In this document: positions 59,381 through 64,000 of the stretch, one piece after another
Layout: every line of letters begins with the position of its first letter
Numbering within the stretch: the stretch's first letter is position 1
Assembly (NCBI GenBank): GCA_023374045.1
Contig: CM041778.1
Span: forward strand, 289,331,533 to 289,395,532
Direction: 5' to 3'
Length of the DNA stretch: 64,000 nt
DNA from: Limonium bicolor
Lineage: Eukaryota > Streptophyta > Magnoliopsida > Caryophyllales > Plumbaginaceae
Notes under the pieces: generated by a model
Seen by the model: only the letters and a program-made list of their open reading frames with translations
What the model was told of the DNA's origin: nothing
Database searches by the model: none
Position numbers and translations under genes: made by a program

Positions 59381-59485
59381 GTAATTTAAATAGAGAGTGA
59401 TGTGAATATGTATAGTCTACAAGTGAGTATTAATGTGAGTTTGTGAGTATGTATTGCGGGGCATGACTGATCATCCTAAATACAG
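59381..59485 (+). other. Intron 1 in gag
   Basis: 105 bases, GTAATT...TACAG. Removing it restores phase: 'YTTLQ' joins 'ECYHAAAKVEITVRL', the expected continuation of a gypsy gag. It is T/A-rich with in-frame stops. Confidence 0.75.
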
Positions 59486-59747
59486 GAGTGCTATCATGCC
59501 GCTGCTAAGGTGGAGATCACCGTCCGTCTGAGGGACGAGGAGAATGCGCACAAGCGCAAGGCCACGAGCGAGGGCCAGAGTTCGCAGGGGTATGGGGGAG
59601 GAAAGAAGAAGAAGAAACCTTATTCCCAGCCCCAGAAGAGTCAGCACCAGGGTGACAAGGGCCAAGCCCAAACCACCACCGCTGAGGAGCCACTGAAGCT
59701 CACATATGCTTATGCGGCGAAGCCCCTACGCTCTTACCCACCAAAGG
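59486..59747 (+). CDS. Gag exon 2 (basic linker)
   Basis: Reads 'ECYHAAAKVEITVRLRDEEN', then a Lys/Gln/Ser-rich linker with 'GGGKKKKKPYSQ', ending '...KPLRSYPPK' plus one base of the next codon. Between capsid and zinc knuckles such basic linkers bind RNA. The donor is 'aagg|gtaatt' at 59,748. Confidence 0.75.
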
Positions 59748-59830
59748 GTAATTGTCTAATCACGTGTAATAAGTTGATGTGTATGTTGATAAGGTGTGAA
59801 ACAAGTACTGAGTGTGTATTGTGTTAGCAG
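59748..59830 (+). other. Intron 2 in gag
   Basis: 83 bases, GTAATT...TTAGCAG, T-rich. It contains in-frame stops. Splicing joins one base of exon 2 to 'ct', giving Ala and then 'STGSGPERHYYCKWC'. Confidence 0.7.
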
Positions 59831-60171
59831 CTAGCACGGGCTCTGGACCGGAGCGCCACTATTACTGTAAGTGGTGCAATGGAGACCACCCCGGCAAGGA
59901 CTGCAAGGGAATGAGGTGCAGTGTCGATACTGCGAGAAGTGGGGCCACCGTGACCACGAGTGTTACCGGAACCCCAACAGCAGAGTCAACAAGCCCAAGG
60001 GGCAGTGGAAGGGTAAGGCCACAGCAGCTATTGATGGCCCGAAGACGGCTAACCAGCCACCCACTGATCAGAGGCATACTGATTCCCAGAAGGGGAAGGG
60101 GTCGGGACCTAGCAAGGCCACCCTGAATGTGGTGGACCGGTCTGAGGCGCCAGGGCCCTCTTCTAGACCAG
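59831..60171 (+). pseudogene. Gag exon 3 with two zinc knuckles, one frameshift
   Basis: The first knuckle is 'CKWCNGDHPGKDC' (CX2CX3HX4C, one residue short between C and H); the second is 'CRYCEKWGHRDHEC' (canonical CX2CX4HX4C). They lie in different frames: the frame changes near 59,910, between 'KDCKG' and 'VQCRYC'. The second frame then runs through 'KPKGQWKGKATAAIDG' to a stop at 60,180-60,182. Before that stop there is a donor 'accag|gtaccg' at 60,172, which can splice on to pol or to the AlkB exon. Confidence 0.75.
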
Positions 60172-60395
60172 GTACCGCCTAAACTGTTGAATGTAATAAG
60201 TGATTGCATACCGCATTTCATGCTTATGTGTGTTAGTGAGTTCAAGTGTATTATCATGTGAGTAAGGAGTTAAAGTATAGTGTGAAAGACACCTAATTAG
60301 ATAATTCTAAACTTAAAGGAACCTTCAATATATGTTATCCAATCCCACCCACACCAAACCCTGAAGAGACCACCATCAACATCACCGACTTTCCA

Positions 60396-61058
60396 ATGGA
60401 GCAATGTCAGGTTATCCAGCCAGGTATGATACTTTTAAGTGGATACCTGACACCGGAAGCACAAGTCCATATCATCAGACGATGCGACGAACTTGGAGCT
60501 AAACCTGGAGGTTTCTACACACCTGAATATCCGAATGGATCAAGAATGCAATTGAAGATGATGTGCATGGGTAAGGACTGGAACCCTTACACCAAGTCAT
60601 ATCAAGAAGTGCGAGCTGAAGATGGAGCAACAGTACCAAGTATACCTGAGGAGTTCCGTGCGGTCGTTAATCACGCCGTGGGAATTGCTCAACAAGTTGA
60701 AACGGATTCAATTCCAAATGTAGAAGCAGATTTATGTATTGTGAACTTCTACCAGAAAGGTGGACGGTTAGGTTTACACCAAGATAAGGACGAGTCACCC
60801 GAGTCTCTAAGTAAGGGAGTACCCGTGGTGTCTTGGTCCATTGGTGATACCGCAGTATTTGTATATGGCGAGCAGAAGCGTGCTGATCTCGCAAGGAAGT
60901 TGATGTTAAAGTCAGGAGATGTATTAATCATGGGTGGGCAGTCAAGGATGCTATATCACGGCATCAGAAAGATCAAACTTAATACCGCACCGTCGGCAGT
61001 GATCAATGCCACACACATGAAACCCGGACGTTTGAATTTGACCTTCAGACAATTCTAA
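60396..61058 (+). CDS. AlkB-type 2-oxoglutarate/Fe(II) dioxygenase inside a Ty3/gypsy element
   Basis: 220 residues, one uninterrupted frame, close in length to a bare bacterial AlkB domain. Motifs: 'YLTPEAQ' helix start (17-23); 'PYTKSYQEVR' region (64-73); 'IVNFYQKGGRLGLHQDKDE' (115-133) with iron ligands His128 and Asp130; 'VSWSIGDTAVFVYG' (145-158); 'GDVLIMGGQSRMLYHGI' (174-190) with iron ligand His188; and 'GRLNLTFRQF' (211-220) with Arg212 and Arg218 of the RxNxTxR motif that holds 2-oxoglutarate. Family members oxidatively remove alkyl groups from DNA or RNA bases; the substrate here is unknown. The frame is open upstream to 60,297, so translation could start as a Gag fusion through the acceptor at 60,300, or at this ATG. 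It lies in sense orientation between gag and protease. It shows no frameshift, although gag and pol around it have several. Confidence 0.92.
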   Translation: MEQCQVIQPGMILLSGYLTPEAQVHIIRRCDELGAKPGGFYTPEYPNGSRMQLKMMCMGKDWNPYTKSYQEVRAEDGATVPSIPEEFRAVVNHAVGIAQQVETDSIPNVEADLCIVNFYQKGGRLGLHQDKDESPESLSKGVPVVSWSIGDTAVFVYGEQKRADLARKLMLKSGDVLIMGGQSRMLYHGIRKIKLNTAPSAVINATHMKPGRLNLTFRQF

Positions 61059-61240
61059 GCCTTGTATACTTTGTAATGTGTTAAGTCAGTACATGTTAAG
61101 GGAGTTATGTATGTGTTAAGTTATATCAACCATGTAAACCAACAATGTTGTAAAGAGGAAGTGTTAATGAATAAAGTGGAGTTATTGAAGTATATCAACC
61201 GTGTTGTTACCCAGTACTTATTAGTTTGCCAATGAATTAG
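61059..61240 (+). other. Spacer between the AlkB ORF and the pol exon
   Basis: 182 bases rich in 'tgttaagt' and 'tatatcaaccatgt' repeats, with AATAAAG at about 61,170, which could serve as a poly(A) signal for a short Gag-AlkB transcript. It ends with the acceptor 'aatgaattag'. Confidence 0.45.
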
Positions 61241-62010
61241 GCTGTGCACTCGGAACGGGAGGTACATTGAGTGTCTGCAATGAGGCAGAAGCCGGCAAGA
61301 GCGGCACAATCCTCACCGGTACCTTTCCAGTGAATGGCGTGGATGCATCGATCCTGTTCGACTCTGGAGCCTCGCACACATTTGTTTCGCTATCTTTTGC
61401 GAAGAGGCTGGGGTTAGATGGAGAGGAGATGCCAGACTTCTTGGTCACTCTCCCATCGAAAGAGCGGATCAGGTGTACCCGCTACCACCGAGATGTCATT
61501 GTACGAATCAGAGGTGAAGAGTTCCCGATCGACCTGATAGAGTTCGACGGACTTGGATTTGATGTGATTGTCGGGATGAACTGGTTGGAGCGGTACAAGG
61601 GCAGAATCCTGTGTGCCGAGCATCGACTGCTTCTTCGGAGTCCATCTGGGGTTACCATATCTTACCGCCAGAGGCCCAGGGAGCCTTCGACTCAGATCAT
61701 CACCGCCATGGCCATGTATCGTGAGTTACGACGGGGGAGTGATGTGTACCTCTGCTATGTCCAGGACATAGAGAGAGACCCTGAGTTTAGCCCAGATGTG
61801 CCGGTAGTGTCGGAGTTTCCTGATGTATTCCCTAAGGAACTGCCGGGCATGCCGCCAGCACGAGAGGTTGAGTTTGAGATCGACTTAGTACCGGGCACTG
61901 GACCCATTGCGAAAGCACCTTATCGTATGGCTCCAGCAGAGATGACAGAGCTCAAGGAGCAGCTGAGAGACCTACTCGACAAGGGCTTCATCCGCCCTAG
62001 TTGTCACCAT
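61241..62010 (+). pseudogene. Pol: retropepsin protease and start of RT
   Basis: Begins at the acceptor as 'CALGTGGTLSVCNEAEAG'. 'ILFDSGASHTFVS' is the protease active site (DSG at 61,360-61,368), followed by 'VIVGMNWLERYKGRI'. The RT entry is 'VVSEFPDVFPKELPGMPP', 'FEIDLVPGTGPIAKAPYRMA' and '[10 protein letters not shown]'. A frame change at about 62,005-62,015 separates it from the catalytic RT. The protease cuts the polyprotein inside the particle. Confidence 0.88.
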
Positions 62011-62815
62011 GGGGAGCGCCAGTCCTCTTCGTGAAGAAGAAGGACGGTAGCCTCCGCCTGTGTATTGATTATCGGGAGCTGAATGCTGTTACGGTGAAAA
62101 ACCGTTACCCTTTACCACGCATCGACGATCTATTTGATCAGCTGAGGGGTGCATCAGTATTCTCCAAGATAGACTTACGTTCCGGATACCATCAGATTGC
62201 CATCCGTGACAGTGATATCGAGAAGACAGCTTTCAGAACGAGGTATGGGCATTATGAGTTCACAGTTATGCCATTTGGCTTATCGAATGCACCAGCAAAG
62301 TTCATGGACTTAATGAACCGCTTGTTCCAAGATCAGTTGGACAAGTCAGTGGTAGTCTTCATCGATGACATTCTTGTGTATTCTAAATCGAAAGGTGAGC
62401 ACGAAAGCCACCTGAGAGATGTGTTACAAACTTTGAGGAGAAACCAGTTGTATGCAAAGTTTTCGAAATGTGAGTTTTGGTTGAACCAAGTATCTTTCCT
62501 TGGACATGTGATTTCTGAGGCCGGGATCGCTGTTGATCCGGCAAAGATAGATGCAGTGCGCACCTGGCCTAGGCCGAAGACAGTCACTGATATCAGGAGC
62601 TTCCTCGGTCTGGCAGGTTATTATAGGAGGTTTGTGAAGGACTTCTCCAGTATCTCGAAGCCGATGACTTCCTTGATGAAGAAGGATGCACCATTCGAGT
62701 GGACAGTTGACTGTGAGAGTTCTTTCGCGAGTCTCAAGGATGCTCTGACATCTGCACCAGTCCTGACTATACCAGACGGTCCAGATGGTTTTGAGGTCTA
62801 CTGCGACGCATCAGG
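62001..62815 (+). pseudogene. Pol: reverse transcriptase and start of RNase H
   Basis: '[20 protein letters not shown]', '[20 protein letters not shown]', '[13 protein letters not shown]' with the first catalytic Asp, '[17 protein letters not shown]', and 'FIDDILVYS' (62,358-62,384) with the catalytic Asp pair. Then '[17 protein letters not shown]' and RNase H '[12 protein letters not shown]'. A one-base shift near 62,825 breaks the frame. Confidence 0.9.
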
Positions 62816-62825
62816 CAGAGGTATG

Positions 62826-63160
62826 GGGTGTATTGATGCAGCACGGGAAGGTCGTAGCATACGCCTCCCGTCAGCTGAAGAAACATGAGGAGAACTACCC
62901 TACCCACGACTTAGAATTGGGTGCCATTGTCTTCGCATTGAAGATATGGCGACATTATTTGTATGGGGTAAGTGTGACAATCTATTCTGACCATAAAAGC
63001 TTAAAGTACTTGTTCACTCAGAAAGAGTTGAACATGAGCAAAGAAGGTGGGTTGAGTTTCTGAATGACTACGATATTAATCTGCAATACAAAGAGGTAAG
63101 GCAAATGTGGTAGCTGACGCACTGAGTCGCCGAGCACACTCTCTCCATTCGCTGGTCTCT
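62826..63160 (+). pseudogene. Pol: RNase H remainder, frameshifted
   Basis: '[20 protein letters not shown]', '[20 protein letters not shown]' and '[17 protein letters not shown]' follow the RNase H fold. A shift near 63,040 leads into '[16 protein letters not shown]', and another near 63,095 into 'GKANVVADALSR', the end of RNase H. Each break is a single-base type change. Confidence 0.85.
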
Positions 63161-64000
63161 CATACTGGCTTGGTTGAAGAGGTGCGGAGTGCTCAGATGA
63201 CGGATCAGTACATGCTGGAGATCCGGCAGAAGCTTATTGATGGCACATTCGAGGGTCAGAAGTACGACTTCAGACTCCACGATGATGACCTGATTAGGCT
63301 GAATGGCCGCTTGTGTATACCTAGGAGTAGCGCTGAGTTGAAGGAGCGCATATTGAGTGAATCCCATTGTTCTACTACTTCGATTCACCCCGGAGCTTCA
63401 AAGATGTATAAGAGTATGAAAAGGTATTTTTGGTGGACTGGAATGAAGAAAGATGTAAGTGATTATGTGTTGAGGTGTCTCACTTGCCAGAAGGTCAAGT
63501 TTGAGCACCGACGGCCTGGTGGTATGGTACAGCCAATGCCAGTGCCTGAGTGGAAGTTCCATGATATCTCCATGGACTTTGTAGTAGGGCTTCCGCCTAC
63601 AAGGGGAGGTCTGAATATGATATGGGTGATAGTTGACCGACTGACCAAGGTGGCCCGATTCATTCCGATGAAGGACACTTGGAAAGTGGCAAGATTGGCA
63701 GAACTGTTTGATAAAGAGATTGTAAGACATCATGGTGTACCGAAAACGATTGTATCTGACAGAGACACCAGATTCTTATCCAGATATTGGAAGTCCACAC
63801 GAGAGGCATTGGGTACTGAATTGAAATTGAGTACAGCGTTTCATCCACAGACCGATGGTCAGAGTGAGCGCACTATTCAGACACTTGAGGATATGCTACG
63901 TGCTTGTGCACTTGACTTTCAGACCAGCTGGATTGATAAGTTACATCTGATCGAGTTTAGTTACAACAACAGTTATCATGCTTCGATCAAGATGTCTCCC
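63100..64000 (+). CDS. Pol: integrase (runs off the window)
   Basis: An open frame to the window end. The HHCC zinc domain reads 'SIHPGASKMYKSMKRYFWW' through 'CLTCQKVKFEH'. The core has the first Asp in 'HDISMDFVVGLPP', the second in 'IVSDRDTRFLSRYW' and the Glu in 'HPQTDGQSERTIQTLEDML'. The DDE integrase inserts the cDNA. No stop is seen over ~300 codons. The chromodomain and 3' LTR must lie beyond 64,000. Confidence 0.88.

Larger units (their letters stand above)
60172..61240 (+). other. Intron 3 of gag-pol, containing the AlkB ORF
   Basis: GTACCG...AATTAG, 1,069 bases. Removing it joins '...SSRP' in frame to 'GCALGTGG' and then the protease, phase 1. Nothing else in the 1.07 kb can carry Gag into pol: stops occur in the gag frame at 60,180 and the AlkB ORF has its own stop. 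An alternative acceptor at 60,300 ('ctaattag|ataatt') uses the same donor and keeps the frame into AlkB. Confidence 0.65.
57105..64000 (+). mobile_element. Ty3/gypsy retrotransposon (Tekay/Del-like) carrying an AlkB dioxygenase ORF, partial
   Basis: Inserted in the copia integrase; the expected 5-bp TSD would be ACAAG (57,100-57,104), but the right end is outside the window. Order: inverted LTR piece, primer site (58,500), leader, gag in three exons, AlkB ORF, protease, RT, RNase H, integrase (running off the end). The Tekay/Del assignment rests on the protease 'FDSGASHTF', the RT wording and the iMet primer and is tentative; the diagnostic chromodomain would lie past 64,000. Pol carries at least four frameshifts. 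Confidence 0.88.

Noticed and set aside
60396..61058. AlkB ORF as an ordinary host gene with the retroelement inserted around it
   Set aside because: It has no introns or promoter of its own in view, and gag and pol flank it in the same strand with splice sites that join them exactly across it; no LTR or target duplication separates it from gag or pol.
1..64000. CRISPR arrays, bacterial operons, rRNA or tRNA genes
   Set aside because: None seen. The regular short repeats present are microsatellites, the GTGAATC array or LTR-internal repeats, and the only tRNA-like strings are primer-binding sites.

Overview
The window is a repeat-rich stretch of a flowering-plant nuclear genome, most likely a dicot. 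This is inferred from an angiosperm-type DUF688 gene with GT/AG introns, Ty1/copia and Ty3/gypsy LTR retrotransposons primed by initiator-Met tRNA, plant L1-type LINEs with a C-terminal RNase H, and AT-rich spacers. I cannot name the species. There is one host gene; almost everything else is retroelements, several nested in each other. The layout below runs left to right.

1-1,760 is the end of a diverged long LTR of the same superfamily as the giant LTRs further right. 1,765-5,414 is the decayed 3' half of an Athila-like Ty3/gypsy element, with its polypurine tract and 3' LTR. 5,415-9,320 is AT-rich and contains a degenerate array of short GTGAATC-type units. 9,321-12,799 is a small chromovirus-like Ty3/gypsy element on the minus strand with 230-bp LTRs and its RT/RNase H deleted; a scrap of a tandem second copy follows. 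14,452-18,957 is LINE-1 (minus strand), bounded by a 16-bp target-site duplication (TSD).

19,069-44,945 is LINE-2 (minus strand, 19-bp TSD). It is split by a ~5.7-kb solo LTR (TSD CACAA), which is itself split by a 14.3-kb non-coding LTR element (23,408-37,742, TSD GCAGT) that fits the LARD class. 43,762-47,275 and 47,291-50,759 are a tandem duplication covering the LINE-2 5' end and the sequence upstream of the host gene. ~50,760-54,400 is the DUF688 gene, which carries several apparent frameshifts.

A Ty1/copia element starts before 55,083 and is broken in its integrase at 57,104 by a second Ty3/gypsy element that runs off the window. This last element is the most interesting item. Its gag is split by introns. 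Between gag and pol, inside what reads as an in-frame ~1.07-kb intron, lies a complete uninterrupted AlkB-type 2-oxoglutarate/Fe(II) dioxygenase ORF (60,396-61,058). A different acceptor for the same donor would join Gag in frame to AlkB. So the sequence allows two products, Gag-Pol and Gag-AlkB. The LARD shares this element's primer-binding-site hairpin and leader, so the AlkB carrier (or a relative) could be its mobilising partner. The left LTR piece of the AlkB element is inverted relative to its internal region.

Single-base indels are common in coding and duplicated segments. Some frameshifts may therefore be assembly errors rather than decay.
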